From: Mesorhizobium sp. 1M-11
GTDB lineage: Bacteria; Pseudomonadota; Alphaproteobacteria; Rhizobiales; Rhizobiaceae
DNA: 64,000 nucleotides
NCBI RefSeq assembly: GCF_001303895.1
Contig: NZ_LJSD01000033.1
Location: forward strand, 62,001 to 126,000
Direction: 5' to 3'
Position 1 is the first letter of the stretch, and each line of letters opens with the position of its first letter. The translations under genes and the position numbers were made by a program. Shown here piece after piece: positions 44,048 through 53,452 of this stretch. Under the pieces are notes generated by a model. It worked only from the letters and a program-made list of their open reading frames with translations, was not told the DNA's origin and made no database searches.

Positions 44048-44980
44048 TCAGATCGGATTGTTGAAGGTGTCGCAGGACGACAGCTTGCCCGAATCGAAGC
44101 CGGCCTTGAACCAGCGCTGGCGCTGCGCCGAGGTGCCGTGGTTGAAGCTTTCCGGCACGACATAGCCCTGCATCTTCTTCTGCAGCGTGTCGTCGCCGAT
44201 CTGCTTGGCCGCATTCAATGCCTCTTCCAGATCACCCTGCTCCAGAATGCCCTTCTGCGCGGTGAAACGGCCCCAGACACCGGCGAAGCAATCGGCCTGC
44301 AGTTCGACCCGCATCGACATCTGGTTGGCGTCGGCCTCGCTCATGCGCTGCCGCATCTGGTTGAACTTGGGCAGTACACCGGTGAGATTCTGCACATGGT
44401 GGCCGACCTCATGCGCGATCACATAAGCCTCGGCAAAGTCGCCGGAAGCGCCGAACTGCCGCGACAGCTGATCGAAGAAGGCCGTGTCCAGATAGACCTT
44501 ATGGTCGCCCGGGCAGTAGAACGGCCCTGACGCAGAACTGGCAAAGCCGCAGGCGGAACGGATCTGACCGGAGAACAGCACGAGCTTCGGCTGCTCGTAG
44601 GTCAGGCCATTGGCCTGGAAAACACCGGTCCAGACGTCTTCCGTTTCGGCCAGGATGGTCGCGACGAACTGCTTCATCTCGTCATTGGCTTGTGCACTCT
44701 GGCCTGGCTGGTCGGATTGGCTGATCTGACTGTTGTCGCCGGGCAGCAAGCTGCCGCCACCGCCGCCCAGCACCTGGATCGGATCGATGCCGAGGAACTT
44801 CAGCCCGAAATAGAGCACCACGAGAATGATGATGGTCGACAGGCCGCCACCACCGGCACGGCCACCGATCGGGATGCGGAACTGGCCAGGTCCGCCCCCA
44901 AGACCGCCCGGCAAACCGCCGCCGCCGCTGCTGCGGTTGTCCTCGATGTTGTCACTCTGCCGGCGACCCTTCCAGAGCAT
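44048..44980 (-). CDS. Neutral zinc metallopeptidase (YpfJ/KPN_02809 family), membrane anchored
   Basis: This 310-residue protein has an N-terminal cytoplasmic Gly-rich segment, one helix (about residues 47-66) and a long periplasmic domain with HEVGHHVQNLTG (about residues 190-201), the HExxH-type zinc site (HEVGHH). This family is of unknown substrate. GCGAGGAGTTGCC precedes the start at 44980. Stands alone; the preceding gap holds nothing I can identify. Confidence 0.85.
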   Translation of the reverse strand: MLWKGRRQSDNIEDNRSSGGGGLPGGLGGGPGQFRIPIGGRAGGGGLSTIIILVVLYFGLKFLGIDPIQVLGGGGGSLLPGDNSQISQSDQPGQSAQANDEMKQFVATILAETEDVWTGVFQANGLTYEQPKLVLFSGQIRSACGFASSASGPFYCPGDHKVYLDTAFFDQLSRQFGASGDFAEAYVIAHEVGHHVQNLTGVLPKFNQMRQRMSEADANQMSMRVELQADCFAGVWGRFTAQKGILEQGDLEEALNAAKQIGDDTLQKKMQGYVVPESFNHGTSAQRQRWFKAGFDSGKLSSCDTFNNPI

Positions 44981-45199
44981 GGCAACTCCTCGCATAGACT
45001 AGCCTCGGCCGCCTGGCCGAACATGATCAGTGTTATCGCAACGGTTGCGGCAAGTCACAGGATTTTTCGTTCTGCAAGCACGCTTGCCGGACCACGAAAT
45101 CTCCTCCTGTGACCGTCAAAACGCCAGCCAGAACAACCGTTTGTAAACCATTCAGTAACCATAATCGCAATAAAACCACCACATTCTCAAGGGGATAGC

Positions 45200-46096
45200 T
45201 TGGCTGTGGTTTCGTTTGGACGCCGTCTGGCGCGTGTCTTCACTTTTGTCTTCATCGTTGCAACGAGCGCTGCCTGCGGTACCACCAGCCACAATATGGC
45301 GGGCGGTGAGACCAGGCTCGCCTTCGTCGCCGAACCAACGCAAACAGCAACCAGGGATGCCGGCGCCACCCCTCCGCTATCCTTTGGCGGCCTCGCCGGC
45401 CGCACGGTGACGGTCGACAGCGTCTCAGACCTCAGGCTGCGCAAGCACGAAGTGGCTCTGACCTTCGATGATGGCCCGGTGCCTGGCCGCACGCACGCCG
45501 TGCTCGACGCGCTCGACAAGGCCGGCGTGAAAGCGACCTTCCTGATGGTCGGTCAGATGGCGCATGCCTATCCCAGGCTGGTGCGCGAAGTGGCCATGCG
45601 CGGCCACACCATCGGCACCCATACGCAGAGCCATGCCAATCTCACACAGGTCAGCACGCCAAACGCCGAAGCACAGATCAACAGTGGTATGAAGAACGTC
45701 TCGGATGCATTGGTGCCGACACGTTATCGCGCCGCGCCCTTCTTCCGTTTCCCTTACCTGGCCTCAACGCCACGGCAGCGTCGGCAACTGGCGGCGCGCG
45801 GCATCACCGTCATCGACGCCGACATCGATTCCAAGGACTATTTCCAGTCGAGTACCGAACAGTTGCGCCAGCGCACGCTCGCCCGTGTCGAAGCGCGTGG
45901 TTCCGGCATCATCCTGATGCACGATATCCATGCGCGCACCGGCAAGATGCTGCCGGCCCTGCTGGCAGATCTCAAGGAGCGTGGCTACAAGGTGGTTCGC
46001 CTGGTGCCCGGCGGTCGCGCCGAAAACCTCTTGGTGTCTTCGCTCACCCACAACATGAGCGCCGGCTATCCAGCACCGAAGACCATGCGGAACTGA
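45200..46096 (+). CDS. NodB-domain polysaccharide deacetylase, lipoprotein-like
   Basis: This is a 298-residue protein. It has an N-terminal lipobox (ATSAACG, Cys about 26), a short spacer, then the NodB domain with LTFDDGP (about residues 87-93), GTHTQSHANL (about 138-147), APFFRFPY (about 178-185) and ILMHDIHA. The DD and HxxxH metal residues are present. It deacetylates N-acetylated sugar polymers such as peptidoglycan or exopolysaccharide. The TTG start at 45200 has AAGGGGATAGC upstream. Converges with mntR. Confidence 0.85.
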   Translation: MAVVSFGRRLARVFTFVFIVATSAACGTTSHNMAGGETRLAFVAEPTQTATRDAGATPPLSFGGLAGRTVTVDSVSDLRLRKHEVALTFDDGPVPGRTHAVLDALDKAGVKATFLMVGQMAHAYPRLVREVAMRGHTIGTHTQSHANLTQVSTPNAEAQINSGMKNVSDALVPTRYRAAPFFRFPYLASTPRQRRQLAARGITVIDADIDSKDYFQSSTEQLRQRTLARVEARGSGIILMHDIHARTGKMLPALLADLKERGYKVVRLVPGGRAENLLVSSLTHNMSAGYPAPKTMRN

Positions 46097-46102
46097 GCCG
46101 TC

Positions 46103-46558
46103 CTACAATCCCTTCGCCATGGCGCGCTGGAATGCCTCCAGCGTTTCGGCGCTGACATGGTGCTCGATGCCCTCGGCATCAATGCGGGCGGTTTCGGCAC
46201 TCACGCCGAGTGCGCGCAGGAAAGCTTCCACCGTCTGGTGACGGATACGGCTCTCGTCGGCAACCTTGCGCCCCGCTTCCGTCAGGAACACGCCGCGATA
46301 GGGCTTTCGCGAAACCAACCCATCGGCGCACAGTCGGGTCAGCATCTTGGCCACAGTCGGTTGGGCCACGCCAAGCCGGGCGGCGATGTCGACCTGGCGT
46401 GCTTCGTTACCGTCCTCGATCAGGTCGGCGATCAGTTCGACATAGTCTTCCACCAGCGCGCTGCGGCGCGCTTCGCGGGTGTGCCGAAACCCTTCTGAAT
46501 GCACCTCCGCGTCCGGCAACGGCTCGTCGCGCGGGACTGATCGTGGTCTCGACGCCAA
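46103..46558 (-). CDS. mntR: Manganese-responsive regulator MntR (DtxR family)
   Basis: This 151-residue protein has a winged helix ([25 protein letters not shown], about residues 52-76) and the dimerisation/metal region with [36 protein letters not shown] (split, about 100-135). These contain Asp, Glu and His metal ligands of MntR. It represses Mn import when manganese is plentiful. The TTG start at 46558 has AAGGAGAAGCGA upstream. It is divergent from mntH, its expected target. Confidence 0.88.
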   Translation of the reverse strand: MASRPRSVPRDEPLPDAEVHSEGFRHTREARRSALVEDYVELIADLIEDGNEARQVDIAARLGVAQPTVAKMLTRLCADGLVSRKPYRGVFLTEAGRKVADESRIRHQTVEAFLRALGVSAETARIDAEGIEHHVSAETLEAFQRAMAKGL

Positions 46559-46757
46559 TCGCTTCTCCTTGACATGCAGACTGCCGGTTCAACCAGCGTT
46601 CTGCTTTTATAGCACAGGCTCTGATTTTTCAGCGCCTTTTCTATTTTCGTTCGAAAGGTCGAAAAAATCCGCCGTTTCAGCGCGCGCCGTATCGCCCGAA
46701 GCACCTTCCAAGCCGCCTTTAGGCGAAAATCGAGATGCGATCAAAAAGCCGAGACAA

Positions 46758-46800
46758 TAAAATATAGCATATTGCATAATGTTGAGCGACGGCATAAATT
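46758..46800 (+). promoter_or_regulatory. Probable mntH promoter with MntR-type dyad
   Basis: The AT-rich stretch carries GCATATTGC (46767-46775; GCA...TGC dyad) over a -35-like TTGCAT (46772-46777) and, 17 bp later, TAAATT (46795-46800). It lies upstream of mntH. MntR binds such AT-rich imperfect palindromes, but the exact site here is a guess. Confidence 0.4.
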
Positions 46801-46838
46801 TGGGTTGCTAGACAATCCGCAATCCAGCAGGACTTCGC

Positions 46839-48206
46839 ATGCAAGACGCCGACGTCGCCGAAACCATGCCCTCCGGAAAGGCCTTCTTCCGGTCGATGGG
46901 CGACGGCCGACCGAGCCTGCCGGAAGTCAACTCCTCCATCGCCGTGCCCACCACCGGCACCTGGCTTCGCCGCCTGTTCGCCTTCATGGGTCCCGGTTAT
47001 ATGGTCTCGGTTGGCTATATGGACCCGGGCAACTGGGCCACTGACCTCGCGGGCGGCGCGCAGTTCGGCTACACGCTGCTCTTCGTCATCATGCTGTCCA
47101 ACCTCATGGCGATCCTCCTGCAGGCACTGGCCGCTCGCCTCGGCATCGCTACAAGCCGCGACCTCGCCCAAGCCTGCCGCGCCTATTATCCCAAGCCCGT
47201 GGCCTACGCCTTGTGGGTGGCCTGCGAGCTCGCCATCATTGCCTGCGACCTCGCCGAAGTGATCGGCACGGCCATCGCGCTCAATCTTTTGTTCGGCATT
47301 CCGCTCATTGGCGGCGCGCTCATCACCGCGCTCGATGCTTTCCTGGTGCTATTGTTGATGAACAAGGGCTTCCGCTATCTCGAAGCCTTCGTAATCGCCC
47401 TGCTCATCATCATCTTCGGCTGCTTTGCCATCCAGATCTTCGCGGCATCGCCTGAGCCGGGTTCGATCCTGCACGGCCTGTTCGTGCCGTCGTCCGAGAT
47501 CGTCACCAATCCGGCCATGCTCTACATCGCCATGGGCATCATCGGCGCCACCGTGATGCCGCATAATCTTTATCTGCACTCTTCCATTGTGCAGACCCGC
47601 GCCTATCCGCGCACCGAATCCGGCAAACGCGACGCCATCAAATGGGCGACGCTGGATTCCACCATCGCGCTGATGCTGGCGCTGTTCGTCAATGCCGCCA
47701 TCCTCATCGTCTCGGCAGTCGCCTTCCACGGCAGCGGCAACCAGAATGTCGCCGAGATCGGACAAGCCTATGAGCTGCTGTCGCCACTGCTTGGTCTCGG
47801 CATCGCCTCTACCCTGTTCGCCATCGCCTTGCTCGCTTCGGGCCTCAACTCGACGGTGACAGCGACCCTGGCCGGCCAGATCGTGATGGAGGGTTTCCTT
47901 CATCTGCGCATCCCGCAATGGGCTCGCCGTCTGCTCACCCGTGGCCTCGCCATCATCCCTGTGGTGATCGTCACGGCGCTCTATGGCGAAAAAGGCACGG
48001 CGGAACTGCTGGTGCTCAGCCAGGTCATCCTGTCGATGCAGCTCCCCTTCGCGGTGATCCCGCTGGTCCACTTCGTATCGGACCGCAACAAAATGGGCTC
48101 ATTCGCCATCCCCAGGGGAGTAGCGATCCTGGCTTGGGTGGTAGCGGCGGTGATCGTCGGTCTGAACCTAAAGCTGCTCTATGACACCTTCACCGGTCTC
48201 GTTTGA
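46839..48206 (+). CDS. mntH: Nramp divalent metal (Mn2+) transporter MntH
   Basis: This is a 455-residue inner-membrane symporter with 11-12 segments. It has [10 protein letters not shown] in helix 1 (about residues 63-72), with the Asp and Asn metal ligands, and the MPHNLYLHS sequence in helix 6 (about 241-249) with the metal-binding Met region. It imports Mn2+ with protons. Divergent from mntR, which confirms Mn regulation. Confidence 0.93.
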   Translation: MQDADVAETMPSGKAFFRSMGDGRPSLPEVNSSIAVPTTGTWLRRLFAFMGPGYMVSVGYMDPGNWATDLAGGAQFGYTLLFVIMLSNLMAILLQALAARLGIATSRDLAQACRAYYPKPVAYALWVACELAIIACDLAEVIGTAIALNLLFGIPLIGGALITALDAFLVLLLMNKGFRYLEAFVIALLIIIFGCFAIQIFAASPEPGSILHGLFVPSSEIVTNPAMLYIAMGIIGATVMPHNLYLHSSIVQTRAYPRTESGKRDAIKWATLDSTIALMLALFVNAAILIVSAVAFHGSGNQNVAEIGQAYELLSPLLGLGIASTLFAIALLASGLNSTVTATLAGQIVMEGFLHLRIPQWARRLLTRGLAIIPVVIVTALYGEKGTAELLVLSQVILSMQLPFAVIPLVHFVSDRNKMGSFAIPRGVAILAWVVAAVIVGLNLKLLYDTFTGLV

Positions 48207-48296
48207 GGCAGTCGCCACACGGCTGTCCAAGAAATCGGCTATGTTGCGGCAGTGCTGATATTGTGTCCGCGCCGCCGCAAGGTTTTCTAAGTATCC

Positions 48297-49172
48297 ATGA
48301 GCCGTGTCGCCGAAGCCCGTCGTTTTTACGCCCGCCTGCTGGCCTCGCATGCCGGAGCGCAAGATCCGCGCCTCGAGGAGGCCTTTGCCGCGATACCGCG
48401 CGAAGCCTTCCTTGGTCCCGGCCCCTGGACGGTGATCACCACCCCTTGGACGGCGCGCAACGGTCGAAACACGGTCGAGACGCCAAGCGCAGATCCGGTC
48501 CATATCTATCAGAACCAACTGGTGGCGCTGGATCGCGATAAAGGCATCAACAACGGCGAACCGCTGCTGCACGCCATGTGGATGACGAAAATAGCGCCAA
48601 AACCGGGCGAACATGTCACCCATATCGGCGCCGGCACCGGCTATTACAGCGCCATCCTGTCCAGGCTCGTGGAGCCTGGCGGCAAGGTAACGGCCTACGA
48701 ATATGAGGCCCATCTTGCCGCTCGTGCCGTCGACAATCTTGCCGGTTACACGAACGTGACTGTCATCCACGGTGACGCCGTGCGCGAAGAATTGCCGCCG
48801 TCGGACGTCATATACGTCAATGCCGGCGCCATTGCCCCGCCCGTTTCCTGGCTGCAGGCGCTGAAACCGGGAGGCCGGCTGGTCTTTCCCTGGCGGCCGG
48901 TGGAAAAGGTCGGTCTTGCGGTCATGGTGACGCGGCAGGAAAAGGGCTTTGCCTGTCAGCCCTTCATGCGCTCTTGGTTTATCCCCTGCATCGGCGCCTC
49001 GCATCCGGACACCACTCCCGGTGCAACCGTCAAGGTGCCGACTTCCGCCCAAGCCAAGCGCAGCCGTTCCGTGTTTCTGACCAGACAGAAGGCTCCGGAC
49101 GCAACCGCCATCGCTATCTTCGGCGATGTCTGGTTCTCGTCGCGAAGCCTTGATCCCCGAAAGTCGGCCTGA
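48297..49172 (+). CDS. SAM-dependent methyltransferase, PCMT-like
   Basis: This 291-residue protein has a SAM-binding loop HIGAGTGYYSAILSRLVEPGG (split, about residues 104-123) followed by VTAYEYE, and the C-terminal PCMT-like body. It resembles L-isoaspartyl methyltransferase (Pcm) but the substrate motif is not the classical one, so repair of isoaspartate is not certain. It converges with an MFS gene with 3-bp spacing. Confidence 0.8.
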   Translation: MSRVAEARRFYARLLASHAGAQDPRLEEAFAAIPREAFLGPGPWTVITTPWTARNGRNTVETPSADPVHIYQNQLVALDRDKGINNGEPLLHAMWMTKIAPKPGEHVTHIGAGTGYYSAILSRLVEPGGKVTAYEYEAHLAARAVDNLAGYTNVTVIHGDAVREELPPSDVIYVNAGAIAPPVSWLQALKPGGRLVFPWRPVEKVGLAVMVTRQEKGFACQPFMRSWFIPCIGASHPDTTPGATVKVPTSAQAKRSRSVFLTRQKAPDATAIAIFGDVWFSSRSLDPRKSA

Positions 49173-49175
49173 CCC

Positions 49176-50351
49176 CTATTCGGCTGGCATGGCCACCGGC
49201 CGTGCGGCGCGCTGGCTGAGCAGCAGCACGCCAAGGCCGGCGATAGGAAACAGGGCCGCCGCGATACCGAGATCGGCCGTGCCGCCATATTGCAGAACCA
49301 GACCGCCAACGACCGCGCCCAGCGCCACACCGAGATAGAGCGCCGACGCGTTGAGCGAGAGCACGATGGGAGCAGCATCCGGTGCCAGTTTGACGATGCG
49401 GCTGGCCTGCGCCGGCGGGAAAGCCCAGCCGATCAGGCCCCAGGCAGCGACCAACACGAACAGCACAGGCCCTGCGAACGGATGCGGCAGCAAAGGCACC
49501 GCCGAGATCAACGCCAGAACGATGGTGACCAGCCCGAACGACCACGCGACGGTACGCGTCGCGCCGAAGCGGTCCGCCATCTGGCCGCCGGTGATGTTGC
49601 CGGCGACGGCGCCGACGCCGAAGGCAAGCAGCAAACCAGGCAGGGCGATCTCACTCAGACCGGCCCCTTCGATCGCCAGTGGCGCAATGTAGGAGAAGAC
49701 CGTGAAAGCGCCGGTCAGGATCAGCAGGGTCTGGACGAGGATCGGCAGCACGCCGGGACGCAACGCTGCCCGCAATCGTTCCCGAAGCGGCAATCGCGTA
49801 CCGATCAGCCCACGTGGCAGGCGCCAGGCCAACACCAGTCCCGCCAGCGCGCCGAGCGCCGCCACCGCGAAGAAGGTGCCGCGCCAGCCGGCGAAGGTTC
49901 CCAAAAGCGCGCCGAGCGGCGCGCCGACCGCCACCGCGACGGTGGTGCCGCCGACCACGACGGAAATCGCACGGGCGCGGTGATGGGCGTCGACCAGCGA
50001 CACCGCCGTTGCCTGTGCCGTTGCGGCGAACAGCCCTGACGCCAGAGCCATCACGATGCGCGCGGCAAGCAACACTGCGAAGGAAGACGAAAGCCCGGCC
50101 ACGACATTGCCGAACACGAAGAATGCCAGCGTCCACAGGATGATGCGACGACGGTCCCAATCGCCGGTCAGTGTCGCCAGAACCGGCGCGCCAACCGCAT
50201 AGGCCAGCGCAAAGGCGGTGATCAGCACACCCGCCACCGGCACTGAGATGCCGGCATCAGCCGCAATCTCCGGCAGCAGGGCGGAAATGACGAAACCCTC
50301 GGTCGAGATGGTGAACGAACCGAGCGCAAGCCAATAGAGGCGCTTGTCCAT
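49176..50351 (-). CDS. MFS transporter (DHA1 family)
   Basis: This is a 391-residue 12-segment permease. It has FTISTEGFVISALLPEIA (about residues 13-30) and TLTGDWDRRRIILWTL, typical of the YdhP/AraJ-like efflux branch. The divergent ArsR-type gene with shared TTCAA-N6-TTGAA motifs is its probable repressor. Likely drug efflux. Confidence 0.85.
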   Translation of the reverse strand: MDKRLYWLALGSFTISTEGFVISALLPEIAADAGISVPVAGVLITAFALAYAVGAPVLATLTGDWDRRRIILWTLAFFVFGNVVAGLSSSFAVLLAARIVMALASGLFAATAQATAVSLVDAHHRARAISVVVGGTTVAVAVGAPLGALLGTFAGWRGTFFAVAALGALAGLVLAWRLPRGLIGTRLPLRERLRAALRPGVLPILVQTLLILTGAFTVFSYIAPLAIEGAGLSEIALPGLLLAFGVGAVAGNITGGQMADRFGATRTVAWSFGLVTIVLALISAVPLLPHPFAGPVLFVLVAAWGLIGWAFPPAQASRIVKLAPDAAPIVLSLNASALYLGVALGAVVGGLVLQYGGTADLGIAAALFPIAGLGVLLLSQRAARPVAMPAE

Positions 50352-50364
50352 GGGAAATCCTTAG

Positions 50365-50445
50365 TTCAAAGATTATTGAACAATTGAACTTGCTTTGGCG
50401 ATTTGTCAATCGCCCGCGACGAGGCTTTGTTCAAAAAACATTGAA
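50365..50445. promoter_or_regulatory. Two ArsR-type half-palindromic motifs TTCAA-N6-TTGAA
   Basis: TTCAA-AGATTA-TTGAA (50365-50380) and TTCAA-AAAACA-TTGAA (50430-50445) lie 65 bp apart in the gap between the MFS start (50351) and the ArsR-like gene. The first lies 14 bp upstream of the MFS start. Overlapping TTGAA-type repeats nearby strengthen the case. Binding of the regulator is inferred. Confidence 0.6.
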
Positions 50446-50601
50446 TATTTGAACAAGGGTTGGCTGTTTTTCAATTCCATGGCACAAGGTTCCTGCCAGC
50501 CTCATGTCAGTGGACCGTCGAAGCGCACGGTTTGCCGGCGCATTGAACCAGGCCGAAAACGGCCCTACCTTGAGCGCATGTCCCCTATTGAGCGCGTGTC
50601 T

Positions 50602-50955
50602 ATGACCCTGCCGCACCCGACCACCGATCAGATCAGCCTGCCGCTGGTGCTCTCCGTGCTTGGCGACCCGACCAGGCTGGCCATCGTCGCCCACCTCGCC
50701 CATCGCGAAGGCGGCAAGGGACGGATGAACTGCAGTCAATTCCTGGCGCTGGGATCAAAGACCAATCTCAGCTACCACCTTGCCAAGCTGCGCGAGGCGG
50801 GGGTCACCCGAACCGAAGTGGTCGGCACCCAGCGCTTCCTCACGCTGCGCCGCGAGGACCTCGACCAACGCTTCCCCGGCCTGCTCGACAGCATCGTTGC
50901 CGGCGTCGAATTCGCAGCAATCCCCAAGATAGAGGAATCGGTCGAAATGGCGTGA
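50602..50955 (+). CDS. ArsR-type winged-helix regulator
   Basis: About 117 residues. The winged helix is VLSVLGDPTRLAIVAHLAHREGGKGRMNCSQF (split, about residues 15-45) followed by KTNLSYHLAKLREAGVTRTEVVGTQRFLTLRRED. The start is uncertain: ATG at 50602 aligns with related proteins; ATG at 50578 is also possible. It has a single Cys in the helix region and no clear ArsR metal-binding CxC, so ligand is unlikely to be arsenic. Divergent from the MFS gene, presumed target. Confidence 0.82.
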   Translation: MTLPHPTTDQISLPLVLSVLGDPTRLAIVAHLAHREGGKGRMNCSQFLALGSKTNLSYHLAKLREAGVTRTEVVGTQRFLTLRREDLDQRFPGLLDSIVAGVEFAAIPKIEESVEMA

Positions 50956-51030
50956 AAAACGCCTTTCGTCTCACCTTCGCGACCCGTGAAACTATTTTGC
51001 AAGGCGTTTCGAGAAGGCATCTAAAGGCGG

Positions 51031-52077
51031 CTACGCCTTGAACAGCTCGTTGTAGATGCCGACCCATTTCTTCAGCGGCTCACCCGCATCCGCAGGCGTC
51101 AGCATCCTGTATTTGAAGTCTGCGGTAACAGGGCTGGTTCCCGGCTCCTTGGGTGGAACGCGCGGATCGGCGGGCGGATAACCCGCCTCGCGAACCAGTT
51201 CTTGCCCTTCTTGCGAGCACAGATATTCGATGAACAGCCTGGCTGCATTCGGATGCGGCGCGTTCTTGGCAAGGAAGATGGCTCCAAGATGCCCCACGAA
51301 CGGTTCGGTTCTCGCGGCCTTGACCGGAGCTCCCTTCGCCTGGCTGATATAGGTCTGGTGATTATAGATCATCAGCCCGATCGGATACTGACCGGCAATG
51401 ACGTTATCCAGAACCACGCGCTGGTTGCCGGCAACGTTGACGATCCTCTGCTTCGAGAGCTTCTTCAGATATTCCATGCCCTTTTCGTCGCCCATGACGT
51501 TCAACACATTGGCGATGAAACCGGCTGGGCCTGATAACGCGGGCGTATCGGCCCAGGCCATCCTGCCTTCCCATTTCGGATCGAGCAGGTCCTCATAGCT
51601 CTTGGGCGCTTCGTCCTCGCTGACAAGATCGGTGTTGTAGCCGGTGGTCAGATAGATCGAATAGATGGCAGTGTAGTAGCCGTCCTTGTCCTTCATATCT
51701 GGCGAGAACGACGCGGCATTGGACGGCCGGAACTGACCGACAAGGCCGGAGGCCAGCAAGGGCGGAAAGACGGCGCCTGATGAGTCGAACAGGTCGGCCA
51801 GGTTTTGGCCGGCATTCGCCTCACTTCGCATGCGCAGCACGGTCTCTGCCTCGGTGACCGAGGTAAACCGCACATCGATGCCGTAGCGCTGCTTGAATCC
51901 AGCCGCCACTGGCCGTACCAGCTGATTGACCACGATGCCCGTATACCAGGTGATGCTACCCTCTTCGCGGGCCCGCGCGACAAGCGCCTCATCCGGCTCC
52001 GCGAAGGCTCTTCCGCCCATTGCGCTGACTGTCAGCGCCGATGTCGCCGTGACCAGCAATTCGCGTCTCGTAAGCAT
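51031..52077 (-). CDS. Periplasmic iron(III)/Fbp-like ABC substrate-binding protein, orphan
   Basis: This is a 348-residue protein with twin-arginine-like signal (MLTRRELLVTATSAL), then a type II binding fold: ITWYTGIVVNQLVRPVAAGFKQRYGIDV (split, about residues 42-69), and DWLDPKWEGRMAWADTPA-like sequence near 165-180. Such proteins bind Fe3+, putrescine or similar. No permease or ATPase gene is beside it, so it is an orphan component. GAGGGAGTTGCG precedes the start at 52077. Confidence 0.83.
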   Translation of the reverse strand: MLTRRELLVTATSALTVSAMGGRAFAEPDEALVARAREEGSITWYTGIVVNQLVRPVAAGFKQRYGIDVRFTSVTEAETVLRMRSEANAGQNLADLFDSSGAVFPPLLASGLVGQFRPSNAASFSPDMKDKDGYYTAIYSIYLTTGYNTDLVSEDEAPKSYEDLLDPKWEGRMAWADTPALSGPAGFIANVLNVMGDEKGMEYLKKLSKQRIVNVAGNQRVVLDNVIAGQYPIGLMIYNHQTYISQAKGAPVKAARTEPFVGHLGAIFLAKNAPHPNAARLFIEYLCSQEGQELVREAGYPPADPRVPPKEPGTSPVTADFKYRMLTPADAGEPLKKWVGIYNELFKA

Positions 52078-52198
52078 CGCAACTCCCTCTTGCGTTGGCA
52101 TAACGCCGGGGAATTGTCGGTCCGGTGAAATCTCCACGTCAAAGGAGTTTAGCTGGCTGTACCGGTGAGATTTACTCATCTCACCGTTGTTTGGACCA

Positions 52199-52519
52199 CT
52201 ATTGCTCGGGAATTATGAACGGAGGGAACCGCAGCGAATCCGCTCCGCATTTGTGCCAGGTCATTTCGGCGCTCGCCTGATCCTTCTTGCCAAGACACCA
52301 GTTCCGCTCGTTTAGCGCCGCACCATAGACCGATCGCGAAAGGCATGCCGCCGCGACCTTGACATCTCCACCGGGGGCACCGCGGCAGGTTGAATTGCTC
52401 TCCTTCCAGAGCGTGATCAGTTCCTCAGGCGTTTCGGACGCGTCGGGAAACTGCATGTCCTCGGCCTGCGCGGCCCATGTGGAGAGCAGGCCGGCAACAG
52501 CGATGGCAAGCAGTCTCAT
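52199..52519 (-). CDS. Small exported Cys-containing protein, unknown
   Basis: This is a 106-residue protein with signal peptide (about residues 1-19). The mature part contains four Cys (STCRGAPGG, AACLSRS, NWCLGKK, HKCGADS), likely two disulfides. I do not recognise the family. It lies downstream of the binding protein region in the opposite side of a short gap, as a separate gene. Confidence 0.68.
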   Translation of the reverse strand: MRLLAIAVAGLLSTWAAQAEDMQFPDASETPEELITLWKESNSTCRGAPGGDVKVAAACLSRSVYGAALNERNWCLGKKDQASAEMTWHKCGADSLRFPPFIIPEQ

Positions 52520-52616
52520 GATCGGTCTCCGTTGCTGTGCCCGCCGGAAAGTACCATGTCACGGGATCTGGCCCGGACAAAGAGGCACGCTGCACATCAG
52601 CTTGCGGCGAGATCAG

Positions 52617-52889
52617 CTATCGGGAAGAAACGTTTATCTCTTCCACCTCAGGGGCGATCGGGAACGGATTGACCGAATAGGAGTTCGAAGTCAGGCCGCT
52701 GCCGGTGCGAATGATGATGCGCTCTTCCTTGAACCGCTCGAAGGTGGCGCGGGAAATCCGCATCGATTTGCCCCTGGAATCGGCAGCGGCGACTTTGTTC
52801 GACCAGGGAAAATAGGTGATGGTCGCGACACGCTTGAGAAAGCGCTTTTCCTTGTCGCTCAGCTCGATTGAAATGCCTGCTCCACCCAT
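52617..52889 (-). CDS. Small DNA-binding-like protein, paralogue of the 57.3-kb gene
   Basis: This is a 90-residue protein. The core ELSDKEKRFLKRVATITYFPWSNKV, split, and SMRISRATFERFKEERIIIRT aligns with the 83-residue product of 57334-57585 at roughly half of positions by eye. The pattern (helix, strand, helix) could be a small regulatory or toxin/antitoxin-like fold, but I have no family name. The start is uncertain: ATG at 52889 has no site, while a GGAGCAGGC sits 6 bp before an in-frame ATT that would match the paralogue start. Confidence 0.68.
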   Translation of the reverse strand: MGGAGISIELSDKEKRFLKRVATITYFPWSNKVAAADSRGKSMRISRATFERFKEERIIIRTGSGLTSNSYSVNPFPIAPEVEEINVSSR

Positions 52890-53004
52890 GTCGCGACAAT
52901 ACGAACAAGCCGGAATTTGTCCAGCAGGACGAGAGACGGGCATGCCTGCCTCAAACCACGCAGTATGCTGCTCTTCCTGGTTGAGGGCAGCCGGCCTGAA
53001 TGTG

Positions 53005-53202
53005 CTATTTGGCAACAGCCAGGACGATGGCGATTATGATAAGAAGTGGACCCATCCACTTGAAATGCTTGATAAGATGGCTCCACCACGCCGGCTGCCC
53101 GGGATTGGCCTGAATCGGAAACGCAAGCAGCCCGAATCCGATCCCGGACATCCAGAGCCCAACACAGAACATGATGAACTGGTCGATGTAGTCGGCGACC
53201 AT
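53005..53202 (-). CDS. 65-residue two-helix membrane protein
   Basis: This small protein has two hydrophobic segments (about residues 6-27 and 47-64) separated by a short loop with ANPGQPAWWSHLIKHF. GGGAGCGCAAA precedes the start at 53202. Family not recognised. It may belong with the small-gene zone. Confidence 0.6.
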   Translation of the reverse strand: MVADYIDQFIMFCVGLWMSGIGFGLLAFPIQANPGQPAWWSHLIKHFKWMGPLLIIIAIVLAVAK

Positions 53203-53452
53203 TTTGCGCTCCCGTTCCAACCATTGCCAAAACAACGGAAGGCAACTTCGCTTGAAAATCAAGGGAGGGGTCGTTGGGCGCGACCGGGACCTGAAATACT
53301 CGACTATGGCTTACGCATTTCATCCCGTCGAACCGGCCGGTGGAGCCGTATGGTTCACGCACCACTGTACTGGCCTCCGCAACAATACAGATTGTCGGAT
53401 TCGTATTGCACTGTCCCTGTCCACGCCATTCCCGCTTTCGTAAGACCAGCAC

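Noticed and set aside
48168..49052. 294-codon minus-strand frame opposite the PCMT-like gene
   Set aside because: Antisense to a well-supported methyltransferase gene, with no recognisable motif.
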